A stretch of DNA of 64,000 nt from Rhodobacteraceae bacterium Water-Bin34 (GTDB taxonomy: Bacteria; Pseudomonadota; Alphaproteobacteria; Rhodobacterales; Rhodobacteraceae): positions 1 to 64,000 of the forward strand of contig FZLS01000004.1 in assembly GCA_900197625.1 (NCBI GenBank), read 5' to 3'. Below, in pieces: positions 17,406 through 26,656 of this stretch. A program made the translations under genes and the position numbers. The stretch's first letter is position 1; each line of letters begins with the position of its first letter. Under the pieces are notes generated by a model that made no database searches, had not been told where the DNA came from, and worked only from the letters and a program-made list of their open reading frames with translations.

Positions 17406-19235
17406 ATGTTTAAATCTTTTCAATTACCTCAAATTAATTTTGACTCTCATGACGCCGCAAATAGCGACTACGGAGACCTGCCAAATTGGGATTTGAAAGA
17501 TCTTTATCCATCGCCAGATGGAGATGAAATCACAAAAGATTTAAAATCTCTTCAAAATAATTGTAATAGTTTCGCTTCTGACTATCAGGGCCAACTAGAT
17601 GGCCTCACAGCTGAAGGTCTTTTAAACTGTATTGAACGCTATGAAGACATCCAAAATGTTGCTGGACGTATAATGTCATATGCAGGGTTAAGTTACTATC
17701 AAGATACAAGTGACGCCAATCGTAGTAAATTTATGGCAGATATGCAGTCAAAAATCACAGATTTTACAACACCTTTGGTTTTTTTCAGTTTAGAAATAAA
17801 TAGTATAAGTGATGACCAAATACATAGCCTATTGAACTCAAACCTTAAATTATCTCGCTATAAACCAGTAATTGATAATTTACGTAAAATGAAACCGCAT
17901 CAATTATCAGATGAATTGGAACAATTTTTACATGATCAATCAGTTGTTGGAGCTGCCGCATGGAACCGTTTATTCGACGAAACAATGGCTTCTCTGCAGT
18001 TTAATGTAGATGATGAAGTGTTAAACTTAGAGGCTACACTTAATTTACTTTCTGATACAAATCGCGAAATAAGGGAAAAAGGAACACGTGCATTAATCAC
18101 AGTTTTTAGAGAAAATATTTCATTATTTTCTAGAATAACCAACACGTTAGCAAAAGATAAAGAAGTTGAAGACCGGTGGCGTAAAATGCCTACACCACAA
18201 TTTAGCCGCCACCTTGCAAATCAAGTAGAGCCTGAAGTTGTAGAAGCACTCCGTGATGCAGTCGTTGCTGCATATCCAAAAATTTCACACCGCTATTATG
18301 CTTTAAAAGCAAAATGGTTAGGCTTAGATACATTGGAGGTATGGGACAGGAATGCTCCGCTAGATAGTGACAACAGTTCAGATATTCAGTGGGAAGATGC
18401 AAAAAAAATTGTTTTAGATGCATATGCAGATTTTTCACCAAAAATGGCAGATATAGCTGAACCATTCTTTACTAAGGGATGGATTGATGCAGGAGTAAAA
18501 CCTGGCAAAGCACCCGGTGCTTTTGCCCATCCAACAGTAACTAATGTACATCCATATGTAATGTTGAATTATATGGGAAAACAACGAGATGTTATGACTT
18601 TAGCACATGAACTTGGTCACGGAGTACATCAAGTATTAGCAGCATCTCAAGGTGAACTTCTTTCATCAACACCACTAACTTTAGCTGAAACAGCCTCGGT
18701 TTTTGGAGAAATGTTAACATTCAGAAAAATGTTAGAAAATACTACAGATCCAGTTAAGCGAAAACACCTGCTAGCAAATAAAGTTGAAGACATGATCAAT
18801 ACTGTTGTTCGTCAAATTGCTTTTTATGACTTCGAATGCAAACTCCATGCAGCAAGAGTTAATGGAGAATTAACACCAGACCAAATCAATGAAATTTGGA
18901 TGTCAATACAAGGTGAAAGCTTAGGCCCAGTATTTAATTTTGTTGAAGGCTATGAAACTTTCTGGACATACATCCCACATTTTATCCATTCACCTTTTTA
19001 TGTGTATGCATACGCATTTGGAGATGGATTAGTAAATGCTTTGTATGCAGTATATGAGGAAGGAGATACCGACTTCCAAGATAAATATTTTGACATGCTT
19101 TCTGCTGGTGGTTCAATGCATCATAAAGAGTTACTCGCACCTTTTGGATTAGATGCAAGTGATCCTAAGTTTTGGGACAAGGGCTTAAGCTTAATAAGTT
19201 CTATGATTGATGAATTAGAAACCATGGAAGATTAA
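17406..19235 (+). CDS. pepF: M3-family oligoendopeptidase (PepF)
   Basis: A 609-aa cytosolic zinc metallopeptidase that cleaves peptides of roughly 7-17 residues in the family. The zinc site LAHELGHGVHQ (HExxH) lies near residue 400, with the third ligand in the ETASVFGEML helix about 25 residues later. The N-terminal helical domain (W-D-L-K-D-L-Y-P) and the C-terminal signature F-Y-V-Y-A-Y-A-F-G-D are typical of the PepF/M3B clade. AAGGAGC precedes ATG 17406. It is monocistronic and convergent with rluD. Confidence 0.93.
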   Translation: MFKSFQLPQINFDSHDAANSDYGDLPNWDLKDLYPSPDGDEITKDLKSLQNNCNSFASDYQGQLDGLTAEGLLNCIERYEDIQNVAGRIMSYAGLSYYQDTSDANRSKFMADMQSKITDFTTPLVFFSLEINSISDDQIHSLLNSNLKLSRYKPVIDNLRKMKPHQLSDELEQFLHDQSVVGAAAWNRLFDETMASLQFNVDDEVLNLEATLNLLSDTNREIREKGTRALITVFRENISLFSRITNTLAKDKEVEDRWRKMPTPQFSRHLANQVEPEVVEALRDAVVAAYPKISHRYYALKAKWLGLDTLEVWDRNAPLDSDNSSDIQWEDAKKIVLDAYADFSPKMADIAEPFFTKGWIDAGVKPGKAPGAFAHPTVTNVHPYVMLNYMGKQRDVMTLAHELGHGVHQVLAASQGELLSSTPLTLAETASVFGEMLTFRKMLENTTDPVKRKHLLANKVEDMINTVVRQIAFYDFECKLHAARVNGELTPDQINEIWMSIQGESLGPVFNFVEGYETFWTYIPHFIHSPFYVYAYAFGDGLVNALYAVYEEGDTDFQDKYFDMLSAGGSMHHKELLAPFGLDASDPKFWDKGLSLISSMIDELETMED

Positions 19236-19292
19236 CATATTTAGATATCACCGCGTGATTTATTAACATTTGTGTGATGAATGAATTAAATT

Positions 19293-20318
19293 TTATTTTT
19301 TCTTCAAGATTTCAATTAATTCATTCAAGTCATTAGGTATATCAGAGTCGAAATTCATATATTCATTTGTAATTGGGTGTAGGAAACCTATTGATTTTGC
19401 ATGAAGTGCTTGGCGAGTAAAACCTTTCACAATATTTATATCTTCAGGCTCGAAGACGGAACTAGGCATTGCTTTGCGTAATCCATAAATAGGATCACCA
19501 ATCAAACCATGTCCAATATGAGAAAAATGAACACGTATTTGATGAGTTCTGCCTGTTTCCAACCAACATTCCAAAAGTGCTGAGTGCCCGAAGTTTTCAA
19601 GGACATTTGCACGTGTGATTGCATGTCTTCCAGCGTCTTGCACAACAGCCATTCTCTTTCTATCAGTTTTATGTCGAGCTATATTTGTTGCGACTCTTAT
19701 TACGCCACCATCTTCAAAATTTACACCGCGTAAACCCGCAAGCCTTGGGTCACTTTTTTGAGGCACACCTTTTGAAACGGCTAAATATCTTCTAGAAATA
19801 GAATGGTCAGCAAATTGTTTAGCCAATCCTGCATGAGCTGTATCAGACTTTGCAACTACCAACAGGCCTGATGTATCTTTATCAATTCGATGAACTATTC
19901 CTGGTCTTTTTTCTCCACCAACACCAGATAAATTACCATCAAAATAAAATAATAATGCATTAACTAATGTACCATTTTCAGAACCTGGTGCAGGATGAAC
20001 AACCATTCCTGCAGGTTTATTTACAATAATTAAATGTTCATCTTCAAAAACTATATCCAACGGTATGTTTTCAGGTTGTGCATTCTCATAATCTTGTGTT
20101 GGAGGCATAACTATCTTAAAAACACTTCCTGCTGGGGCTTTATATTTGAGTTTTGTTATAGGCTCCCCTGCCAAAGTAACTGCACCTTCGGCAATCAGCT
20201 TTGTAATTCGCGAACGACTCAATGTAACTTCGGCTGGAACAACAGAAGCTAATGCCTTATCTAGGCGGGGCGCAGGGTTTTCGCCCAAAGTCAATTCAAC
20301 TACATAAGGTGCAGACAT
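19293..20318 (-). CDS. rluD: Ribosomal large subunit pseudouridine synthase RluD
   Basis: A 341-aa RluA-family pseudouridine synthase expected to modify helix 69 of 23S rRNA. An N-terminal S4 domain (R-L-D-K-A-L-A-S-V ... L-S-R-S-R-I-T-K-L-I) precedes the catalytic domain. The catalytic Asp is in HRIDKDTSGLLVVAKSD near residue 140. E-T-G-R-T-H-Q-I-R-V-H and H-A-K-S-I-G-F complete the fold. The frame stays open to 20453, but the family N-terminus begins M-S-A-P-Y at 20318. That ATG shares bases with the ATG of the divergent DUF6476 gene. Confidence 0.94.
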   Translation of the reverse strand: MSAPYVVELTLGENPAPRLDKALASVVPAEVTLSRSRITKLIAEGAVTLAGEPITKLKYKAPAGSVFKIVMPPTQDYENAQPENIPLDIVFEDEHLIIVNKPAGMVVHPAPGSENGTLVNALLFYFDGNLSGVGGEKRPGIVHRIDKDTSGLLVVAKSDTAHAGLAKQFADHSISRRYLAVSKGVPQKSDPRLAGLRGVNFEDGGVIRVATNIARHKTDRKRMAVVQDAGRHAITRANVLENFGHSALLECWLETGRTHQIRVHFSHIGHGLIGDPIYGLRKAMPSSVFEPEDINIVKGFTRQALHAKSIGFLHPITNEYMNFDSDIPNDLNELIEILKKK

Positions 20319-20625
20319 GGATGATCCTTCAGAATATTCAGCAGAGCCAGCTAATTTAAAATTATTACGCCGCTTAGTGACGACCTTATTAGCAGTTATG
20401 ATCATAGGGTTCTTAACCTTAATTTTTATGTTTGTCATGCGTTTCTCCGACAATAATCAAACATTTCAAATAAGTGATATAACTTTACCAATTGGGGTTT
20501 CTGCAACTGCTTACACTCAAGGTGATAATTGGTATGCAATCATTGACGAAAAAAACAAAATTTTAATTTTTAATAAATCAGATAATACTTTACGCCAGAC
20601 CATCAAAATTCAAAAAGAAAAATGA
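20317..20625 (+). CDS. DUF6476-like single-span membrane protein
   Basis: A 102-aa protein with an acidic start (M-D-D-P-S-E), the conserved-looking N-L-K-L-L-R-R-L-V-T-T-L-L-A-V-M-I-I-G stretch running into one membrane helix (about 28-48), and a short beta-rich exposed domain. Rhodobacterales carry such a protein divergent from rluD, catalogued, as I recall, as DUF6476. Function is unknown. Its ATG (20317-20319) overlaps that of rluD in the tetranucleotide CATG. Confidence 0.72.
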   Translation: MDDPSEYSAEPANLKLLRRLVTTLLAVMIIGFLTLIFMFVMRFSDNNQTFQISDITLPIGVSATAYTQGDNWYAIIDEKNKILIFNKSDNTLRQTIKIQKEK

Positions 20626-20707
20626 TCCTAAAATCCAATTTTTTTATAATATTAAAAAAGACATATATCCACTTGCCTAAAAGTATATGCGTAAGCATTA
20701 TAATGAT

Positions 20708-22672
20708 ATGAGTCTGCCCCCTGGTTTTTTAGAAGAATTACGAAATCGTTCATCACTTTCACAAGTTGTTGGGCGCAAAGTCACATGGGAACAAAAGAAA
20801 ACAAATATCACAAAAGGTGATTACTGGGCACCATGTCCATTTCATTCTGAAAAAACCGCATCTTTTCATGTAGATGATAAAAAAGGATTTTATTACTGTT
20901 TTGGGTGCCATGAAAAAGGGGATGCAATTTCATTTGTTCGCAATTCTGAAAATGTAAGCTTTATTGAAGCGGTTGAAATACTAGCGCGTGAAGCTGGTTT
21001 GAGCATGCCTGCTAGAGATCCAAAGGCACAAGAAAAAATTGACATAAACAAAGAATTAGCAAGCATAATGGAAAATGCCGTTCAATTCTATAAAATGCAA
21101 TTTAATGGATCCAATGCAAAAAGTGCTAAAGCATATATAAAATCTCGAGGTTTAACTGAAGATATAGTAAACACTTTTGAAATTGGATTTGCGCCAAACG
21201 ATAGAGTTTCTTTATCTCAATTTTTATTAAATAAAGGAGTCAAAGAAAATAAGATAATTGATGCCGGCCTTGCAATTAAACCTGATGATGGTGGCAATAT
21301 TTTTGATCGCTTTCGAGGGCGAATAATGTTTCCAATTAGAAACACACAGGGGCGATGCATAGCTTTTGGTGGACGCGCAATGGACCCAAATGCTCGAGCA
21401 AAATATTTAAACTCAAACGAAACTGCTCTATTTGATAAAGGCAGGAGTTTATACAACCACGGTCCAGCACGTGAAGCAGCAGGAAAGGCTGATTCTCTTA
21501 TAGTTGCAGAGGGGTATATGGATGTAATTGCTCTTTCCCAATTTGGTTTCAAAAATGCAGTAGCACCTCTTGGAACTGCAATAACTGAAAATCAATTGGC
21601 TTTAATTTGGCGAATTCACCATGAACCGATTATTGCACTTGATGGCGACACAGCAGGCCTAAGAGCTGCTATGAGACTTATTGATTTGGCACTACCTCTA
21701 CTTGAGGCAGGCAAGTCACTTCGATTTTGTATACTGCCTCTAGGTCAAGACCCTGATGATATTTTAAAAGACAAAGGTGCAACATTTATGCAAGAACTGC
21801 TAAATAATGCTGTGCCAATGGTAAATCTACTATGGCAACGTGAAACTGAAGGCAAAAATTTTGATAGTCCAGAAAGACGAGCTCTTTTAGATAAATCCCT
21901 GAGAAGTGCAGTATTAACTATTCGAGATAAGTCAATCAGACACCATTATGGCCAAGCCATAAAAGAACTACGGTACCAACTGTTTGCATCAGACAATTCA
22001 AGTATAAAAAATAAATCTAGATCTTATGGTCCTACTCAAAGTTGGAATAAAAAACCAAAATTGATGGCTTCAACTAATACAAAATTATCTATGTTAGCAA
22101 CGCAATCTGATGAAACCAATTGGCGTCTTCGTGAAAGTCTCATATTAGTCTGTGCAATAAGAAACCAAGCTGCAGCGCTTAACAATGAGAGCGCCCTAGA
22201 AAGATGCCCAATCACTACACCAGATTTGGTAGAGATCATGAATGCCATTTTAATAAATTTACATGATAACAAAACAGATACAGATGAGAAAAATAGTTTT
22301 GAAAAAAATATACAAAACTTATTAGGCTATTCTCCTTTGGACAAATTAATGAAATTAAAACCAATAAAAAATCACCCATATTTGAAGAAAAACTCAGCTC
22401 CCGATCTGATACAACAAACATTAGAAGAAGAGTTAACCAAACACGTGGCATTAATTGGTGCATTTAATGAAATTAAAGAAGCCGAACAAGACTTGACAGG
22501 TTTGGTCGATGAAGGCCTCACTTGGCGCCTACAACAAGCTTCAATCGCAAAGGCAAAAGCAACTCGAGCAGTTGAAGAAGAGTACTCAGATACTGATGAA
22601 AACACATTGGAAATGTCAAAAAATCTACAAAATATGCTAGATAACCAAATTTGGGTAAAAAAAACACGTTAA
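20708..22672 (+). CDS. dnaG: DNA primase DnaG
   Basis: A 654-aa primase that makes RNA primers at the replication fork. The CHC2 zinc finger is C-P-F-H-S-E-K ... Y-Y-C-F-G-C-H-E-K-G-D (about 38-65). The TOPRIM catalytic core holds L-I-V-A-E-G-Y-M-D-V-I-A-L near 265 and I-I-A-L-D-G-D-T-A-G-L-R near 310. The C-terminal DnaB-interacting region is long and charged. The M-S-L-P-P-G-F-L-E-E-L start at 20708 matches the usual alphaproteobacterial N-terminus, and an upstream in-frame ATG adds seven residues. It sits directly before rpoD, part of the classical macromolecular-synthesis arrangement without rpsU. Confidence 0.96.
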   Translation: MSLPPGFLEELRNRSSLSQVVGRKVTWEQKKTNITKGDYWAPCPFHSEKTASFHVDDKKGFYYCFGCHEKGDAISFVRNSENVSFIEAVEILAREAGLSMPARDPKAQEKIDINKELASIMENAVQFYKMQFNGSNAKSAKAYIKSRGLTEDIVNTFEIGFAPNDRVSLSQFLLNKGVKENKIIDAGLAIKPDDGGNIFDRFRGRIMFPIRNTQGRCIAFGGRAMDPNARAKYLNSNETALFDKGRSLYNHGPAREAAGKADSLIVAEGYMDVIALSQFGFKNAVAPLGTAITENQLALIWRIHHEPIIALDGDTAGLRAAMRLIDLALPLLEAGKSLRFCILPLGQDPDDILKDKGATFMQELLNNAVPMVNLLWQRETEGKNFDSPERRALLDKSLRSAVLTIRDKSIRHHYGQAIKELRYQLFASDNSSIKNKSRSYGPTQSWNKKPKLMASTNTKLSMLATQSDETNWRLRESLILVCAIRNQAAALNNESALERCPITTPDLVEIMNAILINLHDNKTDTDEKNSFEKNIQNLLGYSPLDKLMKLKPIKNHPYLKKNSAPDLIQQTLEEELTKHVALIGAFNEIKEAEQDLTGLVDEGLTWRLQQASIAKAKATRAVEEEYSDTDENTLEMSKNLQNMLDNQIWVKKTR

Positions 22673-22680
22673 GCCCATTG

Positions 22681-22737
22681 CGAATCACCCCATCAATGTG
22701 TTGATTCGTGCCAATATCAACTGATTCGCCGAATCAG
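22681..22737 (+). promoter_or_regulatory. Four-copy TGATTCG/CGAATCA repeat in the dnaG-rpoD spacer
   Basis: CGAATCA at 22681-22687, TGATTCG at 22702-22708, TGATTCG at 22722-22728 and CGAATCA at 22730-22736 make two adjacent hairpins. The second, CTGATTC-GCC-GAATCAG, is perfect. Because the arms are identical, alternative pairings between outer and inner copies are possible. The element ends about 15 bases before the rpoD ribosome site (AAGGAG), so it could be an operator pair or an RNA switch. No known family is recognised. Confidence 0.45.
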
Positions 22738-22764
22738 TCGAGGGATCCATTTAAGGAGCTTCCA

Positions 22765-24735
22765 ATGGCCGCAAAAGACGATAGTTCAAAAAAAGGTGAA
22801 GTTAACGAAGGCATGGGCGATATGAGCCAAGCTGCAGTTAAAAAAATGATCGCAGTGGCTCGCGAGCGTGGCTACATAACCTATGACGAGCTAAACGATG
22901 TCATGCCACCTGATCAGGTTGCTTCTGAGCAAATTGAAGACGTCATGTCCATGCTTTCTGAAATGGGTATTAATATCATTGAAGCCGATGAAGTTGAAGA
23001 TGACGGACCAACAGATGTAACTGTTGTAGCTAACGATGCAAAAGAAGTTACTTTAGCCGCGACAGGAAAAGAAACTTTAGACAGAACTGATGATCCTGTA
23101 CGTATGTATTTGCGTGAAATGGGCTCAGTAGAACTACTGTCCCGTGAAGGCGAAATTGCGATAGCAAAAAGAATTGAAGCTGGTCGCAAAACAATGATTG
23201 AAGGTTTATGTGAAAGTCCTTTAACATTTCAAGCAATTACAATCTGGAGAGATGAGCTTTTAGAAGAAGAAATACTTCTTCGAGATGTTATTGATTTAGA
23301 AACTACATTTAGTGACACCTTAGACGATGATGAAGATCCAATGGTTGGCCCTCTCTCAGGAGCACCAAAGCCATCTTCTTCACCATCACACGAATTAGAT
23401 GCTGACGGTAATCGTTTAAATGATGACGAAGACGATGATGAAGATGAAGATGAAGCAGCAAACATATCTTTAGCTGCAATGGAAGAAACGCTCAAGCCAG
23501 ATGTTTTAGCAACATTAGCAAAAATAGCGAAAGATTATAATAAATTATCGAATATGCAGGATGAAAGAATTTCTGCTACAATTAATGAAGATGATACATT
23601 CTCTGATAAATCAGAAAAATCATACCAAAAATTACGAAATAGTCTTGTTGAACAAGTTAATGCTTTGCATTTTCACAATAATCGAATTGATGCTCTTATT
23701 GACCAATTATATGGAATAAATAGAAAAATTATGTCTATTGATTCAGGCATGGTTAAAATCGCTGACCAATCTAGAATTAACCGACGCGAATTTGTTGATA
23801 AATATCGTGGTCAAGAATTAGACCCAATGTGGTTAGACAAAATTGCTGAAAATGAAGATGGACGTGGCTGGAAAACTTTCATTGAAAAACATCGTGAAAA
23901 GGCTGAAGAATTACGAGCTGACATGGCACAAGTAGGCCATTATGTTGGGGTAGATATTCCAGAATTTCGCAGAATTGTTAATCAAGTTCAAAAAGGCGAA
24001 AAAGAAGCTCGAAGTGCAAAGAAAGAAATGGTTGAAGCGAATCTGCGCTTAGTTATCTCAATTGCAAAAAAATATACTAATCGTGGATTACAATTCTTGG
24101 ATTTAATTCAAGAAGGCAATATTGGGCTTATGAAAGCTGTTGATAAATTTGAATACCGTCGTGGGTATAAATTCAGCACTTATGCTACTTGGTGGATCAG
24201 ACAAGCAATAACTCGTTCTATTGCAGATCAAGCACGAACTATTCGAATTCCGGTTCATATGATAGAAACAATCAATAAACTGGTACGTACCGGTCGCCAA
24301 ATGCTTCACGAAATTGGACGCGAGCCAACACCTGAAGAGCTAGCCTCAAAACTACAAATGCCTTTAGATAAAGTTCGAAAAGTTATGAAAATAGCAAAAG
24401 AACCAATCTCCTTAGAAACACCAATTGGGGATGAGGAAGATTCACAGTTAGGTGATTTCATAGAAGATAAAAACGCTATCCTACCATTGGAGTCAGCTAT
24501 ACAAGGCAACCTAAAAGAAACGACTACTCGTGTATTAGCCTCACTTACTCCTCGTGAAGAACGTGTTTTACGAATGCGCTTTGGTATAGGGATGAATACT
24601 GATCATACACTCGAAGAAGTTGGTCAACAATTCAGCGTAACAAGAGAACGTATCCGACAAATAGAAGCCAAGGCTTTACGTAAATTAAAGCATCCTAGTA
24701 GAAGTCGCAAACTAAGAAGTTTCCTTGATCAATAA
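22765..24735 (+). CDS. rpoD: RNA polymerase primary sigma factor RpoD (sigma-70)
   Basis: The 656-aa housekeeping sigma factor. Region 1.1 starts near residue 20 ([21 protein letters not shown]). Region 1.2 holds [16 protein letters not shown]. An acidic D/E run near 215 is the usual non-conserved region. Regions 2.3-2.4 have [18 protein letters not shown], and region 4.2 has [28 protein letters not shown] lies before ATG 22765. The frame is open back to 22708, but that start lacks a ribosome site and would lie in the repeat element. The gene is adjacent to dnaG. Confidence 0.96.
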   Translation: MAAKDDSSKKGEVNEGMGDMSQAAVKKMIAVARERGYITYDELNDVMPPDQVASEQIEDVMSMLSEMGINIIEADEVEDDGPTDVTVVANDAKEVTLAATGKETLDRTDDPVRMYLREMGSVELLSREGEIAIAKRIEAGRKTMIEGLCESPLTFQAITIWRDELLEEEILLRDVIDLETTFSDTLDDDEDPMVGPLSGAPKPSSSPSHELDADGNRLNDDEDDDEDEDEAANISLAAMEETLKPDVLATLAKIAKDYNKLSNMQDERISATINEDDTFSDKSEKSYQKLRNSLVEQVNALHFHNNRIDALIDQLYGINRKIMSIDSGMVKIADQSRINRREFVDKYRGQELDPMWLDKIAENEDGRGWKTFIEKHREKAEELRADMAQVGHYVGVDIPEFRRIVNQVQKGEKEARSAKKEMVEANLRLVISIAKKYTNRGLQFLDLIQEGNIGLMKAVDKFEYRRGYKFSTYATWWIRQAITRSIADQARTIRIPVHMIETINKLVRTGRQMLHEIGREPTPEELASKLQMPLDKVRKVMKIAKEPISLETPIGDEEDSQLGDFIEDKNAILPLESAIQGNLKETTTRVLASLTPREERVLRMRFGIGMNTDHTLEEVGQQFSVTRERIRQIEAKALRKLKHPSRSRKLRSFLDQ

Positions 24736-24736
24736 T

Positions 24737-24760
24737 TTAAAGGCGAATTAGCGCCTTTAA
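24737..24760. terminator. Shared bidirectional terminator of rpoD and the DUF302 gene
   Basis: TTAAAGGCG (24737-24745) pairs perfectly with CGCCTTTAA (24752-24760) around a 6-base loop. It directly follows the rpoD stop and is followed by TATTTTATAG, a T-rich tail. On the other strand it overlaps the last bases of the DUF302 gene, so the two convergent genes share it. Confidence 0.75.
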
Positions 24761-25188
24761 TATTTTATAGCTTTAACAATAATTTTACTTAAGAGCTCTT
24801 GCACAATTTGCATTGGACCCTCGGGGTATGTTCTGTGTCCAATATGCACACCGATATTATCTTCAAAAACAAATATATTATAAGGACAATGTGCAATATT
24901 TAATGGGTCTAATTCCATTACTTGTCTGGAAATAGAAGCTGAACAAAATAAGAAAATATCTGCGGCTTTAAAAATTTCCACATTAGTCCCTAGATCTTTC
25001 CCTGTTCTTGAAAGCATTTCACCAGTATGACTCACATGATCTATTACGTATCCCTCTCCTAATATTGCATCTTCAACACTAAAAGTCGCGTCATCAAAAC
25101 TACCTTCATAATTATATAAAACTGCAGTTTGCGCTTTGACTGCACATGTAAAAAACAATGGAATAATACAAAAGGCCAAAAAACGCAT
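24757..25188 (-). CDS. DUF302-domain exported protein of the sox locus
   Basis: A 143-aa protein with a signal peptide (hydrophobic residues 3-16 and cleavage after V-K-A) followed by a DUF302 domain: Y-N-Y-E-G-S-F-D-D-A ... G-Y-V-I-D-H-V-S-H-T-G-E-M-L ... K-A-A-D-I-F-L-F-C-S-A ... C-P-Y-N-I-F-V-F-E. Two cysteines are kept in the mature part. GAGGAG precedes ATG 25188, so the open frame upstream to 25290 is not used. It is divergent from soxCD and shares with it the spacer holding a SoxR-like operator. DUF302 proteins often travel with sulfur-oxidation genes, but their reaction is not known. Confidence 0.82.
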   Translation of the reverse strand: MRFLAFCIIPLFFTCAVKAQTAVLYNYEGSFDDATFSVEDAILGEGYVIDHVSHTGEMLSRTGKDLGTNVEIFKAADIFLFCSASISRQVMELDPLNIAHCPYNIFVFEDNIGVHIGHRTYPEGPMQIVQELLSKIIVKAIKY

Positions 25189-25295
25189 GATGAACTCCTC
25201 ATTTATTATATAGTTAACATTCCAAGTATCTAGTATGTAAGTGTTTATGACTAGATTTATTGCACTTTCTAAGTGATAAAAATTTATCAAATGTT

Positions 25296-25315
25296 ATATT
25301 CAATAATATGAATTT
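25296..25315. promoter_or_regulatory. Candidate SoxR/SqrR operator before soxC
   Basis: ATATTC-N8-GAATTT at 25296-25315 contains an exact ATTC-N8-GAAT, the consensus I remember for SqrR. It ends 67 bases before the soxC ATG. A -10-like TAATAT lies at 25304-25309 inside it, and a TATTAT reads in the opposite direction towards the DUF302 gene. Binding would therefore block both promoters. Confidence 0.65.
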
Positions 25316-25381
25316 AACATTGTTTTATCTTTTTTTTATGTTAACATATCTATGTAATAATTCCAAAGGGACTTCTGAGCT

Positions 25382-26656
25382 ATGGGAACCAAAAAAAAAG
25401 CATCTTCACGGCGTGCATTTTTACGCGGCACAGCAGCTGCAATTACAGGTACATTAGCAACTGCAACAACTGCAAGTGAAGCAGATCCATTAATAACAAA
25501 TGTTCAAGATTGGGCATCTTTTACAGGAGATGGCGTTGATGAAACGCCATATGGCTTGCCAATAGAGTTTGAAAATGACGTCATCAGACGCAATGTATCC
25601 TGGTTAACAGCTGGTCCAATTTCATCAATAAATTTTACACCAATACATGCTTTAGAAGGTACCATAACACCACAAGGCTGTGCTTTTGAACGCCATCATT
25701 CAGGTGCAATAGAATTACAAAAGAAAGACTATAGGTTAATGATAAATGGGTTAGTAGATAACCCACTTATATTTACTTATGAAGACCTTGAAAGGTTTCC
25801 AAGAGAAAATCATGTCTATTTCTGTGAATGCGCTGCCAATACTGGAATGGAATGGGCTGGAGCGCAATTGAATGGAGCGCAATTTACACATGGTATGATA
25901 CATAATATGGAATATACAGGTGTACCCTTAAGATTATTACTAAATGAAGCCGGACTAAACAAAGCTAAAGATTTGAAAGATAAATGGGTCTATGTTGAGG
26001 GCGCAGATGCTTCATCAAATGGTCGATCAATTCCAATGGAAAAAGCGCTTGATGATGTCTTGATTGCCTTCAAAGCAAACGGGGAAGCCCTTAGAAAAGA
26101 GCATGGTTATCCAGTACGCCTTGTTGTTCCAGGCTGGGAAGGAAACATGTGGGTCAAATGGATCCGTAGAATAGAAGTATCTGATGTTCCAGTCGAAAGC
26201 AGAGAGGAAACTTCAAAATATACAGACGTTTTAGCAAATGGTATCGCACGTAAATGGACTTGGGTAATGGATGCAAAGTCTGTTATTACATCTCCAAGCC
26301 CACAAAGCCCAATTAAGCATGGGAATGGTCCTTTGGTTATATCTGGATTAGCTTGGTCCGGTCATGGAAAAATCACAAGAGTTGATATTTCTAAAGATGG
26401 TGGAATTTCATGGGAAAAAGCGCGATTAGGCAATCAAAGTGAAAATAAAGCATTAACACGGTTTTACTTAGACACTAATTGGAACGGTGAAGATTGGCTA
26501 CTCCAAGCACGAGCTATTGATGAAACAGGTTATGTTCAACCAACAAAGCAGCAACTTCGTGAAATTCGTGGTGAGAACTCTGTTTACCATAACAATTGCA
26601 TTCAAACATGGAATTTAAAAACTTCAGGCGAGGTCGAAAATGTTGAAGTATCTTAG
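25382..26656 (+). CDS. soxC: Sulfane dehydrogenase subunit SoxC (molybdenum cofactor)
   Basis: SoxC is the molybdoenzyme half of Sox(CD)2, which oxidises the sulfane sulfur bound to SoxY in the periplasm and releases six electrons. The 424-aa precursor has a twin-arginine signal (S-R-R-A-F-L-R-G-T, residues 9-17). The sulfite-oxidase-type Moco domain follows, with the candidate Mo-ligand cysteine in F-C-E-C-A-A-N-T-G-M-E-W (C150), and then the Mo-co dimerisation domain from about residue 300. Length fits SoxC (about 430). It overlaps soxD by 17 bases. Unlike the Paracoccus order soxABCD, soxCD here faces soxB. Confidence 0.95.
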   Translation: MGTKKKASSRRAFLRGTAAAITGTLATATTASEADPLITNVQDWASFTGDGVDETPYGLPIEFENDVIRRNVSWLTAGPISSINFTPIHALEGTITPQGCAFERHHSGAIELQKKDYRLMINGLVDNPLIFTYEDLERFPRENHVYFCECAANTGMEWAGAQLNGAQFTHGMIHNMEYTGVPLRLLLNEAGLNKAKDLKDKWVYVEGADASSNGRSIPMEKALDDVLIAFKANGEALRKEHGYPVRLVVPGWEGNMWVKWIRRIEVSDVPVESREETSKYTDVLANGIARKWTWVMDAKSVITSPSPQSPIKHGNGPLVISGLAWSGHGKITRVDISKDGGISWEKARLGNQSENKALTRFYLDTNWNGEDWLLQARAIDETGYVQPTKQQLREIRGENSVYHNNCIQTWNLKTSGEVENVEVS

